Source: Amaranthus tricolor
Taxonomy: Eukaryota > Streptophyta > Magnoliopsida > Caryophyllales > Amaranthaceae
DNA length: 64,000 nt
Assembly (NCBI RefSeq): GCF_026212465.1
Contig: NC_080058.1
Coordinates: 6,759,001 to 6,823,000 of the forward strand
Direction of reading: 5' to 3'
The translations under genes and the position numbers were made by a program. Within the stretch, counting starts at the first letter, position 1; each line of letters begins with the position of its first letter. Below the pieces are notes generated by a model. It did no database searches and was not told the DNA's origin. It saw nothing but the letters and a program-made list of their open reading frames with translations. Shown piece after piece: positions 1-10,881 of the stretch.

Positions 1-613
1 CAATTTCACAACTTCACATATCAATTCGAATTAAGGCCTTTAGGAGTCTAGGGTCTTAAATAGGTCTTAATTTAATTAGTCATGTTTAAATTTTTTTTTT
101 ACATTGCAAAAGCTTCATTAATACTAAAATAACTCTGTAAATTGTGTATAAATCTAAATTGATTCCAATTAAATATAAAAATAGATTTAAAACGATTTTA
201 GAAATAATTTTTAGTTATATAACAAGTCAGGTTTAGAGCGAGTTTGTCGAATCTGAGACTGATCTAGCGGGTCCGAATCTAAGGTGGATCTAGAGAGAGA
301 GGATATAGGTTGAATCTAAGTCTGATGACCTGAAATTCAAACCCATTTATTTTCTTGACCCAATTCACTAAATCTCAAAAGATCTAAAAAAGGCAAACCT
401 AGACCCTAAAAATAAGAGCGCGTTCAAAGGGTTTAGACCCAGAAGTGGACTCAAGAGTTCAAGACCATCCCTAGTCCTGAACTTGTGAAAACATCAACAA
501 CAAAAATATTTGAGCATCAAACATTATACACACAAAAGAGAAGGCAGATTAAGAACACAAACTATTAGACTACTAGTATAGACTGTAGAGTCAAAGAGGA
601 TCAGTAGGAAAAT
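1..613. other. AT-rich spacer, no gene recognised
   Basis: No credible coding frame is seen on either strand. Around 230-450 there are short degenerate GGGTCC/GGTCTA-rich stretches resembling the termini of the hAT-like elements seen later in the window, but no boundaries can be drawn. The last nine bases (605-613) are the left target-site duplication of the MITE that follows. Confidence 0.5.
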
Positions 614-1143
614 GAAAATTTGAAAAGGTAAGCTTTTTAAGCAAAAGATTTTATTATGTAAGCTTTGGTGAAATATCATCATCATCATCAACCTAATATT
701 GCGCTCAAAAACAGGGTTTGGGTGAGGAAAGGTGACGGACAATCCATACCCGTACTCCCTTGAGAGGGAATACTAGAGGAAAGCGGTTAATTTTACCCCC
801 AGAAGGTGAGAGCTCTGTATAGAGAGGATTTGATTAAGCACTGTTGCTTGGAGATCAAAAACTACCTGTAGAAGAACTACAATAGCCAAAACAAAGGTTG
901 GGATAAAATAATAGACCCGATGGGTTCAAAAAGAATAGGGGCAACTAAGTAAACAGCTAAGCATCAAGGCAAGAGAGACAACTAAAGAGACTTTTACTAG
1001 TCTAGAATGTGAATCTGGCGTTTCCAACTATTCTTATCCCTAGTCAGGTCCTCGGAGAGGCACAGTTGACTCAAGTCGTCCTTAATTTGCTCAACCCACG
1101 TTTTCTTAGGTCTTCCTCGACTCCTCTTACCCTCCACTAAAAT

Positions 1144-3403
1144 TGTAATAGCCCAGGTTAAAGTGAACCGGATAAATTCATACAAATATGAATTCTGGTC
1201 TACACATTGGACATTAAATTAAACCATTTCTAGGACCGACGACGTTCTAGTGGTAAAGAAGTAAAATAGTAATGAAGACATAACAAAACAGCGGAAGTCT
1301 AAAATTACAACTTGAGAACCTACTGGCCTCTTCAAACCAAATACAATTCCATTCAAAATGTACTTACTGAAATAAAAGAAAATAAGGTTTGGATGGATAA
1401 AATTCTAAAAGTAATTTAGGGCACAATAGTCAGCTCGACTACGAGTTCTATTAGAAGAGTCCTCACACATTAGTCCCCACCTGCAAGTTAACCTACTAGT
1501 CATCGAATGACAACATCATTGCAGGTTCCAAAGCACATAACAATACACGTCAGAGATAACATACAAAGTATTATATAAGTTACACACAAGCAATGAGTTC
1601 ATCCTAGCATGCGAAGGCTCTATTAGTTAAATGTCATATTTGACTTTCCAAACCCCAACTCATGTCGTTGCCCGTCCATTTCGGGTCAACAGAGTATTCT
1701 CAAAATTTTGGAGGAATACACAAGGGAGAGCTAATCCTAAGGCAACCTTCGACCTAAGACGTTGCCCGTCCTGTTCGGGTCATCAAAGGCAAAAGTATGC
1801 ATACCCCCATGGTGACCGTAATGATCCAAAACTGTCATGGGAACAATAACAATGGTATCCCAATTCCAATTAAATAGCCCCATTTGGGTAACTACACAAT
1901 CATCCTTAAATTCCAATTTAAACTCTTTACGAATTATTTTGGGGTCTAAATCTTACGTGATATAAAACATCACAATATAGAATGAGTACAACATTACAAT
2001 ACATAACAGGTTAAAAATGTATGGCCTAAGCGTGTACCTTAGTAGCACGATTAAAGCAACTCAAGCGCTTCGCGATTTGAATCTCAACCTCTTATAAATC
2101 GAGGTCCTAAACACAACACACATACAAAAATCGCGTATTAGAACGTGTTTACACATCTAATCCACTCCATATATTTAAGGCACTACTAAAACTTTATAAT
2201 TTTAAATGATTCCACCCAAATTTCAAAATTTCCAAAATTTAAAATCCAACCAGTAACTTAAACGACCATTTTGGATAGTTTAGAAAATTTAAACGGAAAA
2301 TCCGACTTCGCCATTGTGTCCGAAAGGCATCAATAGGGTACCAAATTTCACATCCGTTTACTATTTTTAATTAATTTTAGCGTTTAACAAGTTTTGAGTA
2401 CAACGGATAAATGAAACGACAACAAAACACACTCAACATCCCGGATCGGGACGCGATTGCCGAGACAGTAGCTCCTATCCCGATTTTTTTATTATTATTA
2501 TTTAAATCATTAAATCCTTTTAGTCTCATCCTTATAATTACATGACTAAACCACCATATATACAAACCCACATTCACTACTACTAATTGAATCTCAATAG
2601 TGAACCAACCAAAACTCTTAACACTTACACAACTCAATATATATATATACATCTGCTCATATACAAAACTTCATTATTAACCCAATTCATAATCAAGACA
2701 TGAGGAATCATCAAATTAAAATATTCCCATAAATCATAAATTATTTTTTTTTTCCTTTTAACATAAAAGAAAAGTCATGAACTCTTAAGTTGTGATGATT
2801 AAATAAAATAAATCCACAACATTTAATTCTCTTAACAAATTAAGATTTTATTAGAGAATCACAATCTATAAAAAAACAATTTCTTCAATCAAGATATATA
2901 AACACAATCCTTCAAGCAAATTAAATTTTGTTAAAGGGTTATAAACTCATGAGTGTCTATATAAATTGATCCATATATTTAAATTCCTTCTAACAAATTA
3001 AAATTTTGTTAAAGAAATATAAATCATAAGAACTTATTTATAATCACCATGAATATAATTCTTAAAACAAATTTAAATTTTGTTAAAGAATTACTAATCA
3101 TGGAAGCTATATAAAAAAAATCATGACTTAATCCTTTTAACAAATTAAATTTTGTTAAGGATTTATAAATCACAGAAACTATAAAAAATAACTCATGAAT
3201 TTAATTTTTTTAACAAAATCAAGATTTTTGTTAAAGAATTATAAATCATGGAACTATATAAAAACATCATGACAAAAATTCCTCAAACAAATTAAATTTT
3301 GTTAAAGAATTGTAAATCATGGGAAAAGAATTATACAAAATAACTCATGACATAATTCTTCTAACAAATCAAATTTTTGTTAAAGAATTATAAATCTTGA
3401 AAA

Positions 3404-3434
<31 letters not shown>

Positions 3435-4087
3435 CAACATACACATAAACACAATTCCTTCTAACAAATTAAATTTTTGTTAAAGAAATGTGTAATTTAT
3501 GAAAATAACCAAAATAAAACTAAGAATAATAATTCTTTTAATACAAATAAAAACAAAACTTTGATTAAATTGTTAAAATTTCAAAACTTACAATTTAAAG
3601 GATTGAAGATTGAATAATACAATTGAACTCCAAAACTCAACTTAAGAATTTTCCTCACTTTTTATCTCAATAACTCCGTCTTGGACAAAAATTTTGAGAC
3701 AAAATGAGAGAAAATTTTCTGATTTTTTTGTTGTGAGTAAAAATTCAAAGTAAGGCTTAATTATCAGCCTTAATTTCACTCCTTAAAGCCTAACTAATTA
3801 CCCCCTTAATTAGCATTAAGGGAGGAGTTACAAACTCCCCAAAAGTCATTCACAACGGGCTCCCCCTTCCCCAAATTATTATTATTTTTTTTAATTAATT
3901 AATTAATTAATTGTTTGGTTTAATTGTTAGACAAAAAGTTGTTACGCGATAACACGCGCGTACCACTTAAATAATTAATTTAAGTTAAATAGTTAAACAA
4001 TCAAATAACTAATTAAATTAAATAATCTAATAATTAATTAAATTAAATAATTATATTTTTTTTTCGATATTTTAACAGGGTGTTACA
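1144..4087 (+). mobile_element. solo LTR-like element (2.94 kb) inside the LINE
   Basis: It starts TGTAATAGCCC and ends GGGTGTTACA, and is flanked by AAAAT (1139-1143) and ATAAT (4088-4092), a 4/5 match to a 5-bp duplication. Taking it out together with one flank copy brings the LINE back into register with the homologous LINE at about 59240, which confirms both borders. No protein frame and no internal pair of long direct repeats were found, so a solo LTR is more likely than a complete element. Inside are two copies of a GTTGCCCGTCC...TTCGGGTCA motif (about 1665 and 1762) and a palindromic minisatellite (2820-3500). Strand is given by analogy with the TGTAACAACCC elements. Confidence 0.8.
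2820..3500. repeat. palindromic minisatellite within the LTR
   Basis: About nine degenerate units with 70-95 bp spacing (near 2830, 2910, 2985, 3060, 3133, 3205, 3280, 3357, 3453). Each has a self-complementary core of the form TTCTAACAAATTAA...TTTTGTTAAAGAA followed by TATAAATCATG. Each unit can fold into a short hairpin. A homopolymer A run (about 3402-3434) interrupts the eighth interval. Confidence 0.75.
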
Positions 4088-6561
4088 ATAATGGTTTCTA
4101 TCCTTCTGACGAGAGCCTCTATTGGTTTTCTTTGCACATGCCCAAACCATCTTAGTCTATTTTCGCGTATCTTAGCAGATAGTAGAGAAACCCCTAACTT
4201 CTCTCTAAACTCCTGATTTTTGATCTTATCCATCATCGTTTTACCGCATATCTACCTCAGCATTCGCATCTCTGCTACTTCCATCTTTTGTTCGTAGATC
4301 TTCTTTATGGGCCAACACTCTGACCCATACAACAATGCTGGCCTAATGGCAACTTGTAGAATTTACCTTTCAGTCTAGCCGGGAACTTCTTATCACATAA
4401 CACTCCGGTGGCTGCTCGCCATTTAAGCCAACCTGCTCGTACACGGTGTGTTACATCTTCATCAATCTCCCCATTACTCTGGATAACAGATCCTAAATAC
4501 TCAAACTTGGTCGTCTTAGTAACTACATCTCCTTCAATGGTCACTTCTTGGCTATCATCTTGCTATTTGCCACTGAAATTGCATCTCAAATATTCTGTTT
4601 TTGTACGACTAATACGGAGCCCTTTACTTTCTAGTTCCGCCCTCCACTCATCTAATTTGGTATTAGCCTCCTCGCTAGATTCTGCGACCAATACTATATA
4701 GTCGGAGAATAACATGCACCATGGCACAGTTTCCTAGATAGACTTGGAAAGCTCATATATGATGATTGCAAAAAGGAAAGGGCTTACTGTCGATCCTTGA
4801 TGCAAACCTACTCTAACTGGAATGGACCTTGTAATCCCTACAGGTGTCTGTATGTTAGTTGTTGTTCCATCATATATGTCTCGTATAATATCAAAATAGC
4901 TCTGCGAGATTCCCTTTTTCTCCAAGCTCTCCCAGATAATATATCGCGGTATGCTATCATAAGCCTTCTCGAGATCTATAAACACCATATGCAAATCCTT
5001 TTTCTTTTTTCTATATTTTTCCATTAGTATTCTAAGCACATATATAGCCTAAGTGGTTGATCTCCCTAGCATAAAACCAAATTGGTGTTCCCTAATCACC
5101 GCCTCTTGTCTGATTCTCTTCTCTATCACTCTTTCCCACAATTTCACTGTGTGGCTGAGAAGCTTAATCCCTTTATAGTTCCCACAAGCTTGTGCGTTAC
5201 CTTTGTTTTTATACACAGGGATAAGTGTACTCCTCCTCCAATCTTCAGGCATTCTGTGTGACCTCTAGATAACATTAAAAAAGTTAGTCAACCGTCGAAT
5301 TCCTTCTTCTCCTAAACACCTCCATACCCCGATCAAAATGTTGTCAGGGCCGACAGCTTTGCCTTTCCTCATATCTTTGAGAGCTTTTCTAACTTCATAT
5401 GTGGTTATGTTCTTGATTGTCTCATATTCGTGTTGGTTTAGAACATTAGGAGTCGGTCCTCCCACCTCCTTTGGCCCCCTAGATTCATTCAGCAATTGAG
5501 AGAAATACTGATACCACCTTGTTTTGATGTCTTCTATGTCAGCAAAACTTGTCCATTCTCATCTTTAATGTACCTAACTATCCCAGCATCTTGCTTCTTA
5601 CGGGATCTGGCCTTTGCAAGCTTGAAAATATGTTTCTCTCCCTCTTTTGTATCTAAATTTTTATAAAAATCTTCATATGCTCGACTTTTTGCCTCAGCTA
5701 CCGCTCTCTTTGCTACCCGTTTGGCCTCTTTATAAATTTCTTTCTTGATTTCCCGATTTCCCTCTTCCGTACAAGCCAAAAGCTCTTTGAACCTTTTGTT
5801 TATTTCATTTATCTTCTTCCGAACCTCCTCGTTCCACCACCACGCCTCCCTATATACCTTTGCTTGACCTGTCGACACTCCTAAGGTATCCTTAGCAGCT
5901 TCTCGAATAGTTTCAGCCATAGATTTCCACATATGATTTGTGTCTTCGAAAATTCTTAGGTAGCCCAACGATTTGATCTTGGCCGAGAATGTGAAGGTTA
6001 TTTCCCCTTTACGTTTACCCCACATAATCCTTCGTCGGCACTTTACCTTCTTGTCGACAACTTTTTTGCTCATATGAAAGACCAATACTAACAAACGATG
6101 TTGCGTTGGCATCTTTGGTGAAATATAATTTCAAAAATAAGCGCATGTAACTCAAACCTTAGGTTATGAGTATGTTCGCACTTAGTAAGAGCAAACAAAT
6201 AATTTGATCAACAAAAGTCACTTAGTTTGTTCGCAGTTAATAACTGCGAACTGTTGCGCTTTATAAATTGTTCCGAAATCATTTTAATTAATTTCTCCCA
6301 AGGTCAGAAGGGGTCAAATTTTTGTTCGTAGTTAATATCTACGAATAAAAATTTAACCATGTTTGACCAAGACTTATGTTGTTCGCTGTTAGCAACTGCG
6401 AATAAAAGGTTTGGCTTTTTCTGATCACAGAGCCTTGTTCGCCGTTATTAAATGAAAACAAAGTCAAATCTAAGCTCTGGGATGAAAGGCGCTTATTTTT
6501 TAAAATAAGTTTTACCAAAGCTTATTTTTTTGATTAAAAAGCTTATCTATTTCAAATTTTC

Positions 6562-6798
6562 TAAAAAAATTGCTCTCATCCATAAACATTAATTTAGACC
6601 TGTCTAACGGGCCGAATTCTAGTTGAATTGGTCTGAGTAAGACCTTATAAACATGAAGTGGGTTTGGGTTTCAGGTTTCAAACGGGCTGAATCCATCAAG
6701 CCAAACTCGGCCCAACCCATTTCAACTGGAAGCCATATTGGGAAGGACGACAAAGAATACCTATAATTGTAAATTCAATGAAAAGAACAAAATATGAT
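6562..6798. other. spacer between two MULE-family elements
   Basis: No gene. It contains a degenerate stretch (about 6598-6720) rich in ACGGGCC and CGGCCCAACCC, resembling the inverted ends of hAT-like elements elsewhere in this window, but no clean inverted repeat or duplication was found. Confidence 0.4.
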
Positions 6799-6914
6799 GA
6801 AATTAATGAAAATTTGAAAATATTAAGATAAAAAATCAAAAAAATGAATGAATAATACAACTTTCAAACTTATTCCAAAAGTAAGCGTGAAAATCTCAAA
6901 CCTGAGGTATAGAG

Positions 6915-7028
6915 CTGTTCGCAGTTAGTAACTGCGAACAGATCAAAAAAGACAAGATAGCTGTTCGCAGTTACCAACTGCAAACAGCCCTTTGACTTTG
7001 TTTGACCTATTCGCAGTTAGTAACTGCG
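6915..7028. repeat. three tandem palindromes in left MULE end
   Basis: The first unit (6915-6941) is a perfect 27-bp palindrome with arms CTGTTCGCAGTTA around a central G. The second (about 6961-6988) and third (about 7006-7028) are slightly diverged. Spacers hold AAAGTCAAA-like or complementary sequence. They lie just inside the terminal repeat, where transposase could bind; that role is an inference. Confidence 0.85.
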
Positions 7029-7800
7029 TGCCGAAGTGCTGGAACTGTGTACCGACGAGCATGCCTTGCCGCAATCTCCCTCACTAGCTCCTCGTGGTTG
7101 TACTGCATCACTGCTGCCGCACCTTGTGTCTGCAATTAATATTTAGTTAATGTAATATTATATTATGTATACTTAATCATTTAAATGCAAATGAAGACTT
7201 ACAAATTGGGTCATCGTAGGCGCAACAAGTGCGTAATATGCTGTTGCGATGATGCCACGTGGTGACATCCATCGGCGAGTGATGGAGAGGAACCACGGCA
7301 TGTAGTCCGGTGTAGTAGGTGAGCCATGAACATCGATTGGCGCACCTTGGGCCAGCAACTCAAGTCTACGATCCCAAAGAGCGATGTGGCGCCAGTTGAT
7401 CTCCATCCAGCTCCCAGTACCCTGATTCTTGCGCGAAATCAAGTGCAGCTCGGGTTCAGTGTCGCAAGGCGGTGGAATGCCTTGTACCAACCCATATTGG
7501 CGTAGTATGCGCTCAGGTAGATGCACTTCGACAATGTCGAAGCATACGAGTGGCACATAAGCCCTCCACGCGCCTGATTGAATCCCCGAGTGCTCGGGAA
7601 CAGCTGCGTACGCTTCTGCAGGGTATGGGTCCCAACAAAACTAAAATACATGTTATAAAAATATAAGTGATATGTTAATTAAATTGCAGTAATGTTAATG
7701 AGTAATGAAATATTTACCTGGTTGGGTCGTAGCAGGTCTAACTGATCTCGGTAGAATCCGAGACCGGTCTAGGTGTGCTTGCGCGTCCTGCGTGCAAAAT
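7029..7800 (-). pseudogene. plant mobile domain (PMD) gene of the MULE
   Basis: Read on the minus strand, three exon-like blocks encode a plant mobile domain (the aminotransferase-like domain of MAIN/MAIL proteins, also carried by some MULEs and LTR elements). An upstream block (about 7780-7714) ends in FYRDQLDLLRPNQ before a GTAAAT donor. The main block (about 7638-7205) has WDPYPAEAY, HLPERILRQYGLVQ, MEINWRHIALWDRRLE and PDYMPWFLSITRRW. After a GTAAGT...TTGCAG intron (about 7204-7132), a last block (about 7131-7029) has QYNHEELVREIAARHARRY and runs into the inverted repeat. The N-terminal half cannot be followed clearly above 7800. PMD function in transposons is not established; acquisition from, or donation to, host MAIN-like genes is possible. 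Confidence 0.75.
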
Positions 7801-8083
7801 TCCACCTTTAACCATACGCAGCATCTAGTGGGGGTTGTTGCGGAGGAGCGGCATCGCCATGAACAACGGTTCTGTAAGGTTGGCCGATAAGAACATGCTG
7901 CATAGTCAACACACTAGGGTCTTGGGGTCTTGGAGCTGTTGGATCCATTTCCTCTATTGATGTGTTCGCAATAGCTTTAGTTAATATTACCATTATGTAA
8001 TTATGTATCATACATTTGTGTTGTCAGTTTAACATTATTATAGGTGTTATAGAGTATCATACTAGTATAATACATATAATATA

Positions 8084-9384
8084 TTACCTGGAGTTACAGG
8101 TTCTAGTGTTGTGACCTTCGCTCCCACAACGACGACAATTAATTCGTTTCTTTCTACCCTCATCCATTTCGTTGGCAATTCTCCTAGACTTAGGCCTCCC
8201 TTTACCACGAATTTGATCGGGATCATGTCTAAGTTCAAATGCCGTCAATGGCGATAAGAGGTTTGCAATGATTAAACCCTTCAATGCAAGGTTTAAAGGC
8301 CCAAAAGACACGTTGCAAGGTCCTAATATTAGGTCGCACATATACTCTCGTGTCATTGTCCTCCTTAAAAAACCACTCAAGTACTAAACCCGGGTTGGAA
8401 TGTTGCAAAGCTTCTAAAAGCGTGGAAGGAGTGAGTAAGAACCTTTCCAAGTCCCGTATATGGACAACAACGTTTGTTGCATAGCACACCACGCTCGCTT
8501 ATAATTCACATCCACACCAAAACGATCTTTAACCATCTGCCGTACGACAGATACCTTAATGGATGGGTCTTTAGCAACACAATTTCTAATGACATTGTTA
8601 ATGACAGAAGATGTCAAGTGAATGTGTCCAGCCGAAACAATGTCACTACCCAAAACACAAGAACGATGCTTACCCTTTTACGTAACAATACGCCATGAAG
8701 ATAAATAAGAATCAAACGTAACCCTAAGTATCCACGAACAGCCCCGCTTACACTTCAAGATATGGACATTTTGGTTTGAAGTCTCCGTTCTGTACTCTAT
8801 ATTTCTGCGAATATGATACACTCTGATAGCTTCCAATAACTCTTCCTTGCTATCAAACATCATACCCTTCTCCAACTCTCCTTCCTGGGTGTAAGTGGTA
8901 TCACAAGCCCAAGTCCTCCATGAGTTATCCTCCACATACTCGTCTAGAGGTGGACATAGGGCATAAGGTGTAGGAGGAATGATTGTAGAAATGTTGTCTA
9001 GGGTCATGTCATTTGCTAGCGCGTCATCATCGACATCCACATCATCCTCAGAAGGGTCGTCAATGAACTCATTACTCTCATTTCCATCATCCCAAGGTCC
9101 CATCTCATCACTTTCTCCTAAGTTAACCATTGAATGAACCGAAACTTGATTCGTAGGGGGTCGAAAAAAAGTACAAGATGTGGAAGGAACGAAAGAATTA
9201 AGAGTTTCCTGAGTTGATATAGGCATAGGGGTAGGAGTAGGATTAGAAGCAACTACATTCCCTAAGGGTACTTCTTCTACGTATAACTCCAAAGAGGGAA
9301 TTTGGGTGGACTTTTTGAATGCTCCCACATAGCATCTATAGCCTCATCATCCTCAACAGGAAAGGCAAGCAATTCTCCACTCAT
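8084..9384 (-). pseudogene. MuDR-like transposase, core deleted
   Basis: A start at 9384 opens MSGELLAFPVEDDEAID, and a frameshift at an A-run near 9312 moves into the long frame 9328-8678. That frame has an acidic low-complexity region, then the MuDR N-terminal zinc-binding domain with GMMFDSKEELLEAIR and LKCKRGCSWILR. After another break, 8653-8414 has VNYKRAWCAMQQ; a further frameshift leads to LLEALQHSNPGLVLEW and the beginning of the MULE transposase domain, KPLIAIDGI (near 8238). There the sequence jumps directly to the C-terminus: GKGRPKSRRIANEMDEGRKK and a CCHC knuckle, CRRCGSEGHNTRTC (near 8105). The DDE core is therefore missing. Family assignment is firm; activity is excluded. Confidence 0.85.
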
Positions 9385-10194
9385 GTCATATTTAAAGCTT
9401 ATATTTACGGTACTTCTAGTGGGGTCCAATCCAATCTTAGAACATATGAAACGTTTAAACTAGTTCAAATCCATGTTCGAGTTGCATGCAAACAACCTAC
9501 GTCTTCCCCCAACATAATGAACTTTTCCACTACTTTCTCAAATACAACCATTCCAAAAACATACTATAGTGACGCGAAATGATGTCATTTTCTACATTAG
9601 TACAAACACAATCAACATCATCAACAACTTCATGCCCATACAAGTACATTATAGTCACTTGATTATAATCTTTTTTGGTCTACAAATTAATAAAGTCCAT
9701 AATATAACTAAGTTCATACATATATAATGCACATAAAATCCAAATAATAAATCAATTAATAAATGAAATTGCTAATACAAACATCAACATTCCTAATAAC
9801 ACATAACGTACATCAAATTTAACTAATTCAATATATTCATCAACAACAATACTTCAATAAACAACATAAAGCTATGAAAACGATTACACATTACCTTGAA
9901 TAGTTATGGATGGTTAAAAGAGTGTTGATTCAAAGAACTAGTAACCTACATTTGCCAAAACAACCAAATTTCATCAAAAACCTAAAAATAGATATATATA
10001 CTAAAAAAACGCATAATAATTTACCTTTGTTCGATCTAAAGTATCCCAAACTAATTTTGAAGTGACAAATTGAAAGAGGAATGCAACAATTAATAAATTC
10101 AACCTAGTATATTTGTGGAGAGTGTCGAGTAGTATTATACTAGAGTTTTGAAAAATAAGAAAATGAGAAGTAAAGAAAATTGCTGCGTATTAGC

Positions 10195-10315
10195 TATCTA
10201 TTCGCAATTACTAACTGCAAACAGCTCAAACAAAGTCAAAGGGTTGTTTGCAGTTAATAACTGCAAACTATTTTGTCTTCTTTAATCTGTTCACAGTTAT
10301 TAACTGCGAACAGCT
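10195..10315. repeat. three tandem palindromes in right MULE end
   Basis: Mirror image of 6915-7028. Units lie near 10200-10225, 10231-10270 and 10283-10312, with arms of the GTTCGCAGTTA/TAACTGCGAAC type and more mutations than on the left. AAAGTCAAAGG lies between the first two. Confidence 0.8.
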
Positions 10316-10430
10316 CCATACCTCAGGTTTGAGATTTTCACGCTTACTTTTGAAATAAATTTGAAAATTGTATTATTTCGTTTATTTTTTTAATTTGTTA
10401 TCTTAATGTTTTCAAATTTTCGAGATTAAT

Positions 10431-10881
10431 GGGGGTACTTGTTACTTGACCCAAATTATTTGATTATCCAATAAGCAGATACATAGATGTTCGGAACGAA
10501 ACAATAGCTGCCAAATAAAATATCACCTATCAAATTATCGAGTACTCGATTATCAACACCCCTACTATTTGACAAATCTGTCATCTTGTCAGGACAAAAT
10601 GGCTGTCAATTGTGAGTATGGGTACCTGGATATTAACACGATCGACACGAAGACAATTTCATATAAAGATTCAGGTCACCTTAACAAATACATAATACAA
10701 TAGTACAATCTTAGTTTTGGGAATTCAGAAACTCATTCCCTTTGAAAAGATCATACCAAATAACAATAACAAGCAACTACAAAAGCATAAAAGCGGAAAC
10801 ATAAATGCATAACTCAAACGAGCTTCTTTGAGAAGTATACCCCTCATGAACAGAATCTGCATAGACTGTCATGATTCTCCA
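10431..10881. other. NAC gene 3' flank and probable 3' UTR
   Basis: The stretch next to the NAC stop codon (roughly 10690-10881) is likely 3' UTR because the gene reads leftward. No polyadenylation signal stands out. 10431-10690 shows nothing further. Confidence 0.4.

Larger units (their letters stand above)
677..6112 (-). mobile_element. 5'-truncated RTE-like LINE, interrupted by a solo LTR
   Basis: A non-LTR retrotransposon lies on the minus strand. The 14-bp duplication CTTTGGTGAAATAT flanks it perfectly (663-676 and 6113-6126). Its 3' end (677-690) is a short GATGAT microsatellite, as in RTE-type LINEs, and matches the tail of the copy at 58114-59690. The 5' end falls near the end of the endonuclease region, so the copy is 5'-truncated. 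A 2.9-kb element (1144-4087) sits in the 3' part of the ORF. The LINE landed inside the left inverted repeat of a MITE, which makes it the middle layer of a three-level nest. Confidence 0.9.
997..6112 (-). pseudogene. LINE endonuclease/reverse transcriptase pseudogene
   Basis: Read on the minus strand, the frames run: the end of the endonuclease and a lysine-rich linker (6112-5534); the RT start with GKAVGPDNI (5495-5265); LIPVYKNKG, NYKGIKLL and [11 protein letters not shown] (5252-5049); the palm with DLEKAYDSIPR and GLHQGSTVSPFLF (5039-4734); then the post-RT region with FEYLGSVIQSNG (4544-4305). The C-terminal tail with GRGRPKKTW lies beyond the inserted LTR, at 1139-997. Several frameshifts and stops separate these blocks. 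At the catalytic box (about 4690-4720) the expected F-A-D-D reads F-S-D-Y, so the second aspartate is lost. The gene is clearly dead. The clade (RTE) is assigned from the motif set and the GATGAT tail. Confidence 0.85.
614..6561. mobile_element. MULE-derived palindromic MITE, split by a LINE
   Basis: The left terminal inverted repeat is 614-676 and the rest is 6127-6561; everything between is a later LINE insertion. The left end begins GAAAATTTGAAAAGGTAAGC, and the reverse complement of the right end (to 6561) begins GAAAATTTGAAATAGATAAG. The two continue to match through TAAGCTTTGGTGAAA and AATAAGCGC when read across the LINE. Flanking 9-mers are TAGGAAAAT (605-613) and TAAAAAAAT (6562-6570), 7/9 identical, as expected of an old Mutator-type duplication. 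Without the LINE the element is about 500 bp and has no coding capacity. Its interior (6165-6450) holds about five palindromic GTTCGCAGTTA/TAACTGCGAAC-type units, the same as in 6808-10421 and 17965-18505. Confidence 0.8.
6808..10421 (-). mobile_element. MULE carrying transposase and plant mobile domain
   Basis: A 3,614-bp element. The inverted repeats are about 220 bp: the left starts GAAAATTTGAAAATATTAAG at 6808, and the right, read inward from 10421, starts GAAAATTTGAAAACATTAAG. Both continue through AAGTAAGCGTGAAAATCTC into three palindromes. Flanking 9-mers are GAAATTAAT (6799-6807) and GAGATTAAT (10422-10430), 8/9 identical, as expected for Mutator-like elements. Two minus-strand pseudogenes lie inside: an N-terminal and C-terminal MuDR-like transposase remnant (9384-8084) and a PMD gene (about 7800-7029) whose last exon runs into the inverted repeat. 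The transposase core is deleted, so the copy cannot move by itself. Confidence 0.9.

Noticed and set aside
6165..7028. Regularly spaced palindromes as a CRISPR-like array
   Set aside because: Spacers are short, similar to each other and inside MULE termini of a plant genome; no cas genes.
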